Positions 7,684 to 16,411 of a stretch of DNA of 35,920 bases are shown here, piece by piece. The notes below the pieces were generated by a model. The model ran no database searches. It saw only the letters and a program-made list of their open reading frames with translations, and had not been told where the DNA came from. Origin of the DNA: Allocoprobacillus merdigallinarum (GTDB lineage: Bacteria > Bacillota_I > Bacilli_A > Erysipelotrichales > Coprobacillaceae); contig DWZO01000064.1 of assembly GCA_019117525.1 (NCBI GenBank), forward strand, positions 1-35,920, given 5' to 3'. How positions within the stretch are numbered: position 1 is the stretch's first letter; every line of letters begins with the position of its first letter. The position numbers and the translations under genes are program-made.

Positions 7684-10254
7684 TTATGACTTTCTAATCA
7701 TAAATTGTTGATTTTGATAATCAATCGTAATGTTATCATCTTTTTGAATAGAACCTTTAATCATTTCTTTGGCAACTAAAGTTTCAATATGTCCCTGAAT
7801 GAAACGTTTAAGTGGTCTCGCTCCAAAAGTAGGATCAAAACCTTCTCTTGCAATTTCTTCTTTAGCCCCGTCACTCACTTGAACTGATATATTTTGTTGT
7901 TCTAGACGTTTAGAAAGCTGAGCAATAAATTTATCAATAATCTTATAAACAACTTGATTATCTAATGAATTGAACATGACAATTTCATCAATACGATTCA
8001 AGAATTCTGGTTTAAAATGAGCTTTTAATTCCATTTCAACTTCATGTCTTGTTTCTTCATTATTACCTTGTAATAAATATTGTGAGCCAATATTAGATGT
8101 CATAATAATGATTGTATTTTTGAAGCTAACAACATTGCCTTTAGAATCAGTAATACGACCATCATCTAAGACTTGAAGCAAAACATTAAAGACTTCAGGA
8201 TGGGCTTTTTCAATTTCATCCAATAAAACAATGCTATAAGGCGCACGTCTAACAGCTTCCGTTAATTGGCCACCTTCTTCATATCCAACATAACCTGGAG
8301 GAGCTCCTAATAAACGAGAAACACTGAATTTTTCCATATATTCACTCATGTCAATACGGACAATATTCTTTTCACTATCGAATAATTGTTCTGCTAAACT
8401 CTTTGCAACTTCTGTTTTTCCTACTCCAGTTGGCCCAAGGAACATAAATGAACCAATTGGACGGTTTTCATCATTGATTCCAGCACGTGATCTTAAAATA
8501 GCATCACAGATTTTTTCAATCGCTTCATCCTGTCCAATAACTCTTTTTCTTAAAATATCATCAAGATGTAATAATTTTTCTCTTTCAGATTCCATCAATT
8601 TATGAATAGGAATACCTGTCCATCTAGCAATAACTTCACTGACTGTATCAACTGTTACTTTTTCCTGTAATAAAGCATCATCAGACTCTTGTGATTGATA
8701 ATCAGCAATTTCTTTATTAATACGAGGTAATGTTTCATACTTGATTTTTGAAGCTTCTTCTAAATTACCTTCAGTTTCATATTTATCTTTAAGGGCTTCA
8801 TATCTCACTTTTTGATCTTTTAATTCTTTAATATGATCTAAAGCTTTCTTTTCTTCTTTCCATTTATCTGTTAAACCTGTTACTTGTTCATCTAATGAAG
8901 CAATACGACTTTTAATTTCATCTAGACGTTTTTCATTATCTGCATTTTTATCTTCTTTTTCAATAGAAATACGTTCCATTTCCAAACGATTCTTTTCTCT
9001 TGTGATAACATCTAATTCTTCTGGTAAAGAATCAATTTCCATACGTACAGATGCACATGCTTCATCAATCAAATCAATAGCCTTATCTGGCAAGAAACGA
9101 TCAGTAATATAACGTTCACTCATATTCACAGCTGCCACAATGGCACTATCTGTAATCTGAACACCATGATGAGATTCAAAGCTATCTTTTAAACCACGTA
9201 AAATTGCAATTGTATCGTCACTATCTGGTTCATCAACTTGAACTTTTTGGAAACGTCTTTCTAAAGCAGCATCTTTTTCAATGTACATACGATACTCATC
9301 TAGCGTTGTTGCTCCAATACAGTGAAGTTCACCACGTGCTAACATTGGTTTTAATAAGTTAGCTGCATCCATAGCACCATCTGTTTTTCCAGCTCCAACA
9401 AGCTGATGAATCTCATCAATGAATAAAATGATATTTCCTTCAGATTTTTTAATTTCATTTAATACAGCTTTTAATCTTTCTTCAAATTCACCACGATATT
9501 TAGCACCTGCTACCAAAGCTCCTAAATCAAGTTCATAAAGAGTCTTATTTTGTAAGCTGACAGGCACGTCATTTTTAAAAATACGCCATGCCAATCCTTC
9601 AACAATAGCAGTCTTTCCAACACCTGGTTCACCTATCAAAATAGGATTATTTTTTGTTTTACGTGATAAGATTTGAATAACACGTCTAATTTCTTCATCA
9701 CGACCAATAACAGGATCTAATTTTCCATCCTTAACATCTTGAATAAGATCTCTACCATATTTTGTTAAAACTTCATATTGATTTTCTGGTTGTGGATTAT
9801 TAACCATATTTCCACCTCGCATTTCCTGAATAATCTTTTCTAATTCTTTTTTATTTAAATGATATTGTCGAATCAAATCTTGAATGAATGTTGATTGCAC
9901 TTCAAACATTGCCATAATCAAATGTTCAACACTTGTATATTCATCTTTATAATCACTCATCACTTTTTGAGCTTTTATTAACAATTGATTCAAATCATAT
10001 GATATTCTTAATTGACTTTCATCAACACCATTGACTCTTGGTTTTTGTTGTTGTTTATTTCTTAAAAATGTTTCTAACTGTTGAATATTGACATTTGCTT
10101 TTGATAGCACACGATATAAAATACCACTTGTATCTTCCAATAATGCTAATAAAAAATCTTCAATATCAACAACCTGACAAGACATTCCTAAAGTCTGTTG
10201 CATGGCCTTTTGCATAGCTTCCTGCATAGCTGTTGTCCATTTTTCTATATTCAT
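7684..10254 (-). CDS. clpB: ATP-dependent disaggregase ClpB (Hsp100)
   Basis: An 856-aa cytoplasmic AAA+ chaperone that, with DnaK, pulls polypeptides out of aggregates. The N-terminal Clp-N domain spans about 1-145. AAA-1 has Walker A GEPGVGKT (208-215) and Walker B ILFIDEIHQL. The long coiled-coil middle domain (about 409-524) distinguishes ClpB from ClpC/ClpA. AAA-2 has GPTGVGKT (607-614), IVLLDEIEKAHP and the GYVGYEEGG pore loop. No ClpP-binding IGF-type loop was noticed. ATG 10254 is chosen because GGAG lies 8 nt before it. The frame extends to 10287, but that stretch is inside a CIRCE operator and around the expected transcription start. It is transcribed alone between its own promoter and terminator and is predicted to be HrcA-controlled. 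Confidence 0.97.
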   Translation of the reverse strand: MNIEKWTTAMQEAMQKAMQQTLGMSCQVVDIEDFLLALLEDTSGILYRVLSKANVNIQQLETFLRNKQQQKPRVNGVDESQLRISYDLNQLLIKAQKVMSDYKDEYTSVEHLIMAMFEVQSTFIQDLIRQYHLNKKELEKIIQEMRGGNMVNNPQPENQYEVLTKYGRDLIQDVKDGKLDPVIGRDEEIRRVIQILSRKTKNNPILIGEPGVGKTAIVEGLAWRIFKNDVPVSLQNKTLYELDLGALVAGAKYRGEFEERLKAVLNEIKKSEGNIILFIDEIHQLVGAGKTDGAMDAANLLKPMLARGELHCIGATTLDEYRMYIEKDAALERRFQKVQVDEPDSDDTIAILRGLKDSFESHHGVQITDSAIVAAVNMSERYITDRFLPDKAIDLIDEACASVRMEIDSLPEELDVITREKNRLEMERISIEKEDKNADNEKRLDEIKSRIASLDEQVTGLTDKWKEEKKALDHIKELKDQKVRYEALKDKYETEGNLEEASKIKYETLPRINKEIADYQSQESDDALLQEKVTVDTVSEVIARWTGIPIHKLMESEREKLLHLDDILRKRVIGQDEAIEKICDAILRSRAGINDENRPIGSFMFLGPTGVGKTEVAKSLAEQLFDSEKNIVRIDMSEYMEKFSVSRLLGAPPGYVGYEEGGQLTEAVRRAPYSIVLLDEIEKAHPEVFNVLLQVLDDGRITDSKGNVVSFKNTIIIMTSNIGSQYLLQGNNEETRHEVEMELKAHFKPEFLNRIDEIVMFNSLDNQVVYKIIDKFIAQLSKRLEQQNISVQVSDGAKEEIAREGFDPTFGARPLKRFIQGHIETLVAKEMIKGSIQKDDNITIDYQNQQFMIRKS

Positions 10255-10267
10255 CTTCATCACTCCT

Positions 10268-10294
10268 TTAGCACTCATTATATCCAAGTGCTAA
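10268..10294 (-). promoter_or_regulatory. CIRCE operator (HrcA site) 1, at the clpB transcription start
   Basis: TTAGCACTC-N9-AAGTGCTAA. It matches the CIRCE consensus TTAGCACTC-N9-GAGTGCTAA at 17 of 18 positions with exact 9-nt spacing. It covers the predicted +1 and early leader of clpB, the usual place for HrcA repression. Confidence 0.93.
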
Positions 10295-10298
10295 CTAT

Positions 10299-10326
10299 AG
10301 TATACCATGTTTTTTAGCACTGTCAA
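10299..10326 (-). promoter_or_regulatory. Sigma-A promoter of clpB
   Basis: Minus-strand -35 TTGACA (plus 10321-10326), 16-nt spacer, -10 TATACT (plus 10299-10304). The -35 lies inside the upstream CIRCE and the start point falls at the downstream one, so HrcA bound at either site would block polymerase. Confidence 0.88.
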
Positions 10327-10340
10327 CCCCGAAGTGCTAA
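10314..10340 (-). promoter_or_regulatory. CIRCE operator (HrcA site) 2, over the clpB -35
   Basis: TTAGCACTG-N9-AAGTGCTAA, 16 of 18 consensus positions with exact 9-nt spacing. Its centre lies 46 nt upstream of the centre of CIRCE 1 and it contains the -35 hexamer. Confidence 0.9.
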
Positions 10341-10368
10341 AATGTTTATTAAAATTCAAATACTTTTT

Positions 10369-10670
10369 TTATAATGAATAACCTGACTTATTCAAATCAA
10401 ATATCATCAGTGTAGACTTTGACTTCAACTGTCCCATAAATTCCGATATAGAATATTTTGGTGGAATTTCAAGAACATATGTATATGGTCAGGACATGCT
10501 TGCCCCTCTATAAGTTCTACATCCTTGAATCTGTTAATCAACAGTATCAATATCTCTATGATATCTCTTCTTAATTTATTATATATGATGAGCCTTCTAT
10601 ATTTTGGTACGATAACTATATGATATTTGCATCTATATGATGTATGTGATAAACTATTTGTGTCTTTCAT
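10369..10670 (-). pseudogene. tnpA: IS200/IS605-family TnpA transposase remnant (frameshifted, truncated)
   Basis: The N-terminal half of a Y1 HUH transposase is readable: KYHIVIVPKYRR, then CPDHIHM with the metal-binding H-x-H pair. After HMFLKF (about 10465-10470) the frame breaks. The family sequence continues one frame over as IPPKYSISEFMGQLKSKST then LMIFD and soon meets a TAA at 10369. This implies a one-base loss plus a C-terminal truncation. The region that would hold the catalytic tyrosine is gone, so the gene is dead. GGAGG precedes ATG 10670 and could pair with CCTCC further upstream (plus 10731-10735 region), the kind of self-sequestering leader known for IS200. The remnant ends only 29 nt from the distal clpB CIRCE. 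Confidence 0.88.
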
Positions 10671-10769
10671 AGACTAACCTCCTTTGATTCTTTTGTTTCT
10701 TAGCTGCCAGGCTAAATTCATTGTATCATTGGAGGCTTTTTACTTTCAACGCTCTAAGCTTAATTCTTT

Positions 10770-10792
10770 TACCACGCGTATAACACGTGGTA
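10770..10792 (-). repeat. Possible IS200 left-end hairpin
   Basis: TACCACG and CGTGGTA form a 7-bp stem with a 9-nt loop, about 100 nt upstream of the tnpA start. IS200/IS605 elements carry such a subterminal hairpin at the left end, which TnpA binds as single-stranded DNA. It could alternatively be a second terminator after degV, although the run that follows on the minus strand is A-rich, not T-rich. Confidence 0.5.
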
Positions 10793-10803
10793 TTTTTAAT
10801 AAT

Positions 10804-10832
10804 AAAAAATCTTTAGGATTTCTCCTAAAGAT
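10804..10832 (-). terminator. Intrinsic terminator of the priA-degV operon, containing the degV stop
   Basis: A 10-bp perfect stem ATCTTTAGGA/TCCTAAAGAT (plus 10809-10818 and 10823-10832) with a GAAA loop on the minus strand, then TTTTTTA. The degV TAG lies inside the first stem arm. Confidence 0.9.
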
Positions 10833-11721
10833 CATATTTTTTTAAAATACCCACACCAATTGGATATGGTCCCGTATGCACACCAATTGTAGCGCCAATT
10901 TGTTGAATTAAAATAGGTTCATGGAAGTCTGGATAAGCTTGTAACATCACCTCTTGCAAGCTTTCTTTAAACTTTTCTCCTTCTTGTTGATCATAGCCAT
11001 ACCCAACACAAAAACGATAATCATTTGGTGAAAGCTGGTTATCTTTAAAATATTTTACAGTATGGTCAAGAACTTTCTTTTTAGATTTTTCACGTCCACG
11101 TGTAACACCCATTGCAAATATTTCACCATCATGAAGTACAATTAAAGGTCTAATTCCTAATGTTTTCGCTGCAACTCCAGCAACTTTACCAATTCGTCCA
11201 CCATGAATGAGATATTCAAAATTTCCAACCGTAAAGAAAATACGTCCTGACGATTTGATATTTTCAATTTTTTGAATCACTTCGTCATATTGATAGCCAG
11301 CTTCTTTCATTTGGGCAGCCTCAATAACCAGTAAACCTTGTAAAACAGTATTCACAGTAGCATCAATAACCATAATTTGACGTTCAGGATATTTTTCCTC
11401 TAATATCATTTTCGCATTCATGGCACTGTTATAGGAACCAGAAAATTTAGTCGAAATACATATACATATAATATCTTCCTGATTTTCCAGGATAGGTGTA
11501 AAAGTTTTTATATAATCTTCAATAGAAGGCATAGAAGTTTTAGGAAAAACATCTTTATGATCAACCATAAATTGATAAAATTCATGCACTTCTAAATCTT
11601 CTTTTTCTTTTTGATAGTGTTCATTATCAGTTGTTATATAAAATGGAACAACATGAATATGAAACTGATTCATCAATGACTGATCTAAATCACATGAACC
11701 ATCTGAAACTATCTGATACAT
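10825..11721 (-). CDS. DegV family fatty-acid-binding protein (FakB-like)
   Basis: A 298-aa protein of the DegV fold. Members bind one fatty acid and present it to the kinase FakA for phosphorylation. The N-terminal ribbon IVSDGSCDLDQ, KTSMPS (61-66), FSGSYNSA (93-100), VIDATVNTVLQG (118-129), YLIHGGRIGK (170-179) and the closing GATIGVHTGP are the family hallmarks. AGAGGAAT precedes ATG 11721. It is the last gene of the priA operon, 18 nt after thiN, which is not its usual neighbour. No fakA-like gene is in the window. Which fatty acid it binds cannot be read from sequence. Confidence 0.92.
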   Translation of the reverse strand: MYQIVSDGSCDLDQSLMNQFHIHVVPFYITTDNEHYQKEKEDLEVHEFYQFMVDHKDVFPKTSMPSIEDYIKTFTPILENQEDIICICISTKFSGSYNSAMNAKMILEEKYPERQIMVIDATVNTVLQGLLVIEAAQMKEAGYQYDEVIQKIENIKSSGRIFFTVGNFEYLIHGGRIGKVAGVAAKTLGIRPLIVLHDGEIFAMGVTRGREKSKKKVLDHTVKYFKDNQLSPNDYRFCVGYGYDQQEGEKFKESLQEVMLQAYPDFHEPILIQQIGATIGVHTGPYPIGVGILKKYDL

Positions 11722-11739
11722 TCTTATTCCTCTTTTCCA

Positions 11740-12333
11740 TTATGATATTGATTGAATACAGAGTACAGGTCGTGAATTTTCCACAATCGCATATTCTTCA
11801 TTCATTTGATTGGATACACACAGAGGATCATTTCTTTTTAAGATGTAATGATCCAATGGATAATGACAATCTTTTAATGTCACGACGCTCTCATCAAAAG
11901 CAAATATTGAAAAATAATGATATTGATCTTTAGCAAGATAATGTTGACCTGGTTTTAAAACAAATATCTTGTTCCATTCATCATAGATCGTGATAGAGAT
12001 ATCCTGATATTTTTCTAACAAACATAGTACTGCCATAAAATGATCAATACGGCGATGTGTCACTCCATACAAATCTATGGCATCATAACCCTTTTGAATA
12101 GCATATTGTATTGCCAATGCTGTATCAGTGTCATCTTTAATACTCGAATAACGCTGAATATTGATATCTTGAAGAATCTGCTCATTTTCAATAGAATCCA
12201 TATCTCCAATAGCTATCACAGGTGTAATTCCCTGCTGGTATAAATGATAAACACCCTGATCGACACCAATATATTCAATTGTTGAATCTTTCACAGATCC
12301 AACATTGATTCCACTATAAATGCCTATTTTCAT
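11740..12333 (-). CDS. thiN: Thiamine pyrophosphokinase
   Basis: A 197-aa enzyme transferring pyrophosphate from ATP to thiamine to make thiamine diphosphate. GVDQG (23-27), GDMDSI (43-48), KDDTDTALAI (66-75) and RIDH (95-98) match the TPK active-site motifs. The loop before RIDH reads GVTHR where most homologues have G-x-TGGR, a mild departure. Its ATG overlaps the rpe stop by 4 nt. The rsgA-rpe-thiN order is the same as in Bacillus (yloQ-rpe-thiN). No thiamine riboswitch was noticed, consistent with an internal operon gene. Confidence 0.93.
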   Translation of the reverse strand: MKIGIYSGINVGSVKDSTIEYIGVDQGVYHLYQQGITPVIAIGDMDSIENEQILQDINIQRYSSIKDDTDTALAIQYAIQKGYDAIDLYGVTHRRIDHFMAVLCLLEKYQDISITIYDEWNKIFVLKPGQHYLAKDQYHYFSIFAFDESVVTLKDCHYPLDHYILKRNDPLCVSNQMNEEYAIVENSRPVLCIQSIS

Positions 12334-12974
12334 TTTAAAGAATCAATAGCTTCCTTTCTATTTTCAGCATTAAAAACATAACTTCCAGCAACCAGCACAT
12401 CCACACCTGCTTCTCGACATAATTGACCTGTCGTAGCATTAATGCCACCATCCACTTCAATCAAATAATGACGATTCTGTTTTAACTGACAAAGTTCATG
12501 TATCTTAGAAAGCGCCTGCTCTTGAAACGTTTGTCCGCCAAATCCAGGTTCAACACTCATAACTAATACTAAATCAAGATCATCTAAATATTGTTGAATT
12601 GATGAAATAGGTGTGTTTGGCTTTACACTTAGTCCTACATGTACGCCTTGATCATGAACATACTGTATAAATGTTTTCACTTCCTGTTCGTGATGAAAAG
12701 CCTCAATATGCGCTGTTATTAATGAAGCATGTGATTTTATAAATGCATCTACATATTGCATTGGTTTTTCAATCATTAAATGAACATCAAGATATAAGTC
12801 ACTCACTTTTGCAATATCATTTAAAATACTATAACCAAATGAAATATTAGGTACAAAATGTCCATCCATTACATCATAATGAATCCAGTCTGCCCCACAT
12901 TCACGAATAGAATCCAAATCTTTCTTGAGCTCAGCAAAATTAGCTGATAAAACTGACGGTGCAACTTTAACCAT
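12330..12974 (-). CDS. rpe: Ribulose-phosphate 3-epimerase
   Basis: A 214-aa TIM-barrel enzyme interconverting ribulose-5-phosphate and xylulose-5-phosphate in the pentose phosphate pathway. Active-site residues visible are H32 and D34 (WIHYDVMDG), H65 (LDVHLMI), the phosphate loop VEPGFGGQ (140-147) and D174 (EVDGGIN). AAGGAGAA lies just before ATG 12974, inside the 3' end of rsgA, with an 8-nt gene overlap. Length and motifs are typical. Confidence 0.97.
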   Translation of the reverse strand: MVKVAPSVLSANFAELKKDLDSIRECGADWIHYDVMDGHFVPNISFGYSILNDIAKVSDLYLDVHLMIEKPMQYVDAFIKSHASLITAHIEAFHHEQEVKTFIQYVHDQGVHVGLSVKPNTPISSIQQYLDDLDLVLVMSVEPGFGGQTFQEQALSKIHELCQLKQNRHYLIEVDGGINATTGQLCREAGVDVLVAGSYVFNAENRKEAIDSLK

Positions 12975-13842
12975 ATTTTTTCTCCTTCAATAGTTTGCTT
13001 TCTTTTAAAAACATTAAATAATGTTCATATCTTTGAGATGATATTTCCCCTTGTTCAACAGCATTTTTTACTGCACAATGTGGTTCACTTTCATGTAAAC
13101 ATCCTCTAAACTTGCATTGTTTAGAAAATTCATAAAAGTCATGATAACTTATAGCCAGATCCACTGGTTCAATATTTAATTCCAACGATGAAAAACCTGG
13201 TGTATCTGCAACATAACCACCATACATCTCAATAAGTTCAACATGTCTGGTTGTATGTTTTCCACGTCCTAAAGCTTTTGAAATTTCATTTGTATCAATC
13301 TGCAAATGAATATCCAAAGCATTTAATAAACTTGATTTTCCAACACCACTTTGTCCAGTAACAACTGTTACTTTATCTTTAAAAATATTCTTAACAGCCT
13401 CTATCCCCTGTTCTTGTTTAGAACTCACATATAGAACCTGATATCCTGCATCTTCATAAGGTTTCATTTGATGATATATCAAACTTGAATCCACAAGATC
13501 CATTTTTGATATACAAATAATCGGTTGAATCTGAAGATGTTCAATTAAAATCAAAAAACGATCTAACAGTAATAAATTCATATCTGGTTCTTTAGCAGAA
13601 AAAACAAGTAAAGCCTGATCGACATTACAGATTGGAGGTCGAATAAGACTGTTCTTTCTTGGTAACAGGGATAAAATATATCCTTCATTTTGATTTTCAA
13701 TAGAGAATTCACAATAATCTCCAACCAATGGTTTTAAAGAATCTTTTCTAAATTTTCCACGGGCACGACATTGATAAACTTGTCCCTGTGACTTGACATA
13801 ATAAAATCCTGCCAAAGCTTTAATAATTTGTCCTTTTTGCAT
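12967..13842 (-). CDS. rsgA: Ribosome small subunit-dependent GTPase A
   Basis: A 291-aa circularly permuted GTPase that tests maturation of the 30S decoding centre. An OB-fold domain (1-65) comes first. The permuted G motifs then follow in order: ISKMD (G4, 121-125), VSSK (G5-like), GQSGVGKSS (G1, 163-171), GRGKHTTRH (switch I, 192-200) and DTPGFSS (G3, 213-219). A C-terminal zinc site uses C243, C248, H250 and C256. G4 has serine in place of the usual asparagine. GAGGTAGAG before ATG 13842 overlaps the prkC stop; the genes are 14 nt apart. Confidence 0.96.
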   Translation of the reverse strand: MQKGQIIKALAGFYYVKSQGQVYQCRARGKFRKDSLKPLVGDYCEFSIENQNEGYILSLLPRKNSLIRPPICNVDQALLVFSAKEPDMNLLLLDRFLILIEHLQIQPIICISKMDLVDSSLIYHQMKPYEDAGYQVLYVSSKQEQGIEAVKNIFKDKVTVVTGQSGVGKSSLLNALDIHLQIDTNEISKALGRGKHTTRHVELIEMYGGYVADTPGFSSLELNIEPVDLAISYHDFYEFSKQCKFRGCLHESEPHCAVKNAVEQGEISSQRYEHYLMFLKESKLLKEKKYG

Positions 13843-13856
13843 TGTTTTTCTCTACC

Positions 13857-15674
13857 TCATTGTTGTCCTGTTATCTGATTTGTTCCTGTTACTTGTGAAG
13901 AAGACGGAGTGTCAGTACTTGGTGTCGTTGTATTATTATTTTCGTTTTCTGCAGGAGTTTCAGGAGTTTCAGGAATTTCTGGTTTTTTATCATAATAATA
14001 CAAAACAATTTTTTCACCTTTTTTATAAACTGTTGTAAAAGCAGCAAGTGACTGTTCTTCTACAACATTGATTTTCATAGTTTTAATCTCTTCGACTGAT
14101 GTTGGTGGTTCTAATACACTTAGCTCTACAGTAAATCCTGCTTCTGTCAAAATACTTTTAGCTTTTTGAATATCTTGACCATAAACATTTGGAACCTCAG
14201 CACTGTATCCTTGTGAAACTGTCAATGTTATTGTTTTATTGTCACTATTTGGATCAATTTTCTCTCCTGCATCCAAAGATTGTTCTAAAATAGTTCCTTT
14301 TGAAGCTTCATCAATTCTATCTTCTTTATTGACTTTAAAGCCTAATTCCTCAAGTTGATCTGCAATAGTATCATAATCTTTACCGACATAATCTTCAATG
14401 ACGATATATTGTCCAGAAGAAACAACCAAATGAACCTCATCACCTTTTTTAACATTTGCTTTTGCAAGAGGATCACTTTCAACCACTTTTCCTTCTTCAA
14501 CATCATCACTCAATTCATAAGTGACATGACCTTTAACTTGCAAGCCTCTATCTTCTAACAAAGTGATAGCTTCAGCTTCTGTCAAATTCACTACATCAGG
14601 CATTTCAAATGATTGTGAAGGTCGTAAAAGCAGAAAATAGACTGCAATTAAAATTGCTAATGCTGCGACAACACTACCACCAATAATCATCAGCATCTTT
14701 TTATGTGAACGTTTTGTTTCTTCTTCTGTTTCTTCTTCAATTGGTAAATGTGTCTGCGATTGTGTAAAAAAGTCTTTATCTTCAGCAACAATTGTTGCTA
14801 ATTCATCATCTTCCTCATAATCAAATGTTATTTTTTCATCATTGATATGGGCTGCTTCCAAACAATGATTCAAATCTTCCAACATTTCAGAAGCACTTGC
14901 ATAACGATCTTTTATATTTTTAGCAGTTGCCTTAATAATAATATTTTCAACCGATTGAGGGATAGATGGATTAAAAGCACAAACAGAAGGGATTTCATCA
15001 CGCATATGTTTTAAAGCAATATTAACTGGAGATTCCCCATTAAATGGAACTTCACCGCGAAGCAACTCATAAAAGACAATTCCTAAAGCATAAATATCAC
15101 TTTGTGCAGTTGCTTTCTCTCCACGGGCAATTTCAGGTGCCAAGTAATGTAAAGAACCCATAATTGTATCTGTTTGTGTCACCTGTGATAATGATTGAAT
15201 AGATGCAATTCCAAAATCACCAATTTTGACAACCCCACTATCAGTAACCATAATATTTTGAGGTTTTAAATCACGATGTATAATACCAATAGAATGTGCT
15301 TTAGCAGTAGCACTAACAACCTGCTTCATAACATCAACAGCTTCTACATAATGTAAAGCTCCACGTTTATGAATCAATTCTTTTAAAGTTTGACCTGGTA
15401 CATATTCCATGACAATATAATAGTCATCTTTTTCATCACCAACATCATAAATTTCAACAATATTTTTATGTGACAAAGCCGCAGCTGCACTGGCTTCACG
15501 ATGAAAACGTGTCACATAAACCGGATCCCCAGTTAATGATGAACGCATAATTTTAACAGCCACTGTTCTTTTTAAAATTAAATCTTCAGCCTCATAAACA
15601 TCAGCCATTCCACCTTGTCCAATTAATCTTTTCAATTGATAACGTCCAGCAATCGTTTTATTGATTGAACTCAT
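13857..15674 (-). CDS. prkC: Serine/threonine protein kinase PrkC with three PASTA repeats
   Basis: A 605-aa membrane kinase sensing muropeptides or lipid II through extracellular PASTA domains and phosphorylating cytoplasmic targets. The N-terminal kinase has the glycine loop IGQGGMADVYEA, K41 (VAVKIM), E60, the catalytic loop HRDLKPQN (133-140), DFG (153-155), an activation loop with several Thr, and APE (179-181). A membrane span covers about 327-350. PASTA repeats lie at about 355-420, 421-490 and 491-565. A Pro/Thr/Asn-rich tail (566-605, with PETPETP) follows, perhaps reaching into the wall. Its start overlaps the prpC stop by 4 nt, so kinase and phosphatase are translationally coupled. 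Confidence 0.97.
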   Translation of the reverse strand: MSSINKTIAGRYQLKRLIGQGGMADVYEAEDLILKRTVAVKIMRSSLTGDPVYVTRFHREASAAAALSHKNIVEIYDVGDEKDDYYIVMEYVPGQTLKELIHKRGALHYVEAVDVMKQVVSATAKAHSIGIIHRDLKPQNIMVTDSGVVKIGDFGIASIQSLSQVTQTDTIMGSLHYLAPEIARGEKATAQSDIYALGIVFYELLRGEVPFNGESPVNIALKHMRDEIPSVCAFNPSIPQSVENIIIKATAKNIKDRYASASEMLEDLNHCLEAAHINDEKITFDYEEDDELATIVAEDKDFFTQSQTHLPIEEETEEETKRSHKKMLMIIGGSVVAALAILIAVYFLLLRPSQSFEMPDVVNLTEAEAITLLEDRGLQVKGHVTYELSDDVEEGKVVESDPLAKANVKKGDEVHLVVSSGQYIVIEDYVGKDYDTIADQLEELGFKVNKEDRIDEASKGTILEQSLDAGEKIDPNSDNKTITLTVSQGYSAEVPNVYGQDIQKAKSILTEAGFTVELSVLEPPTSVEEIKTMKINVVEEQSLAAFTTVYKKGEKIVLYYYDKKPEIPETPETPAENENNNTTTPSTDTPSSSQVTGTNQITGQQ

Positions 15675-16411
15675 AAATTAACAACTCCTTTTGTCAAAAT
15701 AAGTGCAAAACTGATATTGTCTTGCCCACCATATGTATTGGCAGCATCCATCAACTGACTAGCCCTCGTTTCAATATCTTCCTGAGCATGCAAAATATTC
15801 ATCATCTGTTCATCACTCAGTGAATTATATAACCCATCTGAACAGACCAATAAAAATCCATCATTGATTTGTTTTTCAAGAAAAGAAGGATTCAATGAAT
15901 CGCTGACTCCTACAGCCTGTAATAAGATATTCTTTTGAGGATGAAATCTTGCTTCAGCTTGTGAAATTGTCCCCGAATCAACAAGAACATTCACCAAAGT
16001 ATCATCTCTTGTTAATTGAATAAATTCATCAGTAACCCAATAAACTCTCGAATCACCAACATGAGAAATATAAATATTGTCATGAATACATAAAACAAGA
16101 ACTATTGTTGTTCCCATACCTTCAAATTCTTGAGATTCATGGCTTTTTGATTCAACAATCATATGAGCATGTTGAATAGCTGATAAAATCCAATCATGAA
16201 TTTGACTTGTATCAGTTAAAGACTCTTGTTGCTGATAATTTTCAATAATATCATCGCAAGCCATTTGTGAAGCAATTTCACCTGCGTTATGTCCACCCAT
16301 TCCATCACATAAAACAACCAAACATTCATGATCACTTTTTTGATAGCAACGGACATAATCCTGATTCACTTTTCTCATGCGTCCAATATCACTTTTCATG
16401 ATGACTTGCAT
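15671..16411 (-). CDS. prpC: PP2C-family protein phosphatase PrpC
   Basis: A 246-aa Mn/Mg-dependent phosphatase reversing PrkC phosphorylation. Metal-binding motifs are DGMGGHNAGE (36-45), SHVGDSR, a CSDGL near residue 170 and GGQDN near the C-terminus, in the usual PP2C order. The ATG at 16411 aligns best with the Bacillus start and has AGGTG upstream; an in-frame GTG at 16420 and ATG at 16399 are alternatives. It overlaps the end of rlmN by about 20 nt and prkC by 4 nt. The position between rlmN and prkC is conserved in Bacillota. Confidence 0.95.
   Translation of the reverse strand: MQVIMKSDIGRMRKVNQDYVRCYQKSDHECLVVLCDGMGGHNAGEIASQMACDDIIENYQQQESLTDTSQIHDWILSAIQHAHMIVESKSHESQEFEGMGTTIVLVLCIHDNIYISHVGDSRVYWVTDEFIQLTRDDTLVNVLVDSGTISQAEARFHPQKNILLQAVGVSDSLNPSFLEKQINDGFLLVCSDGLYNSLSDEQMMNILHAQEDIETRASQLMDAANTYGGQDNISFALILTKGVVNL

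Noticed and set aside
10255..10287. Longer ClpB N-terminus
   Set aside because: It lies inside a CIRCE operator and around the transcription start; GGAG is placed for the ATG at 10254.
11722..12400. Thiamine riboswitch near thiN
   Set aside because: No THI-box-like sequence is seen and thiN starts inside rpe's stop, leaving no leader.
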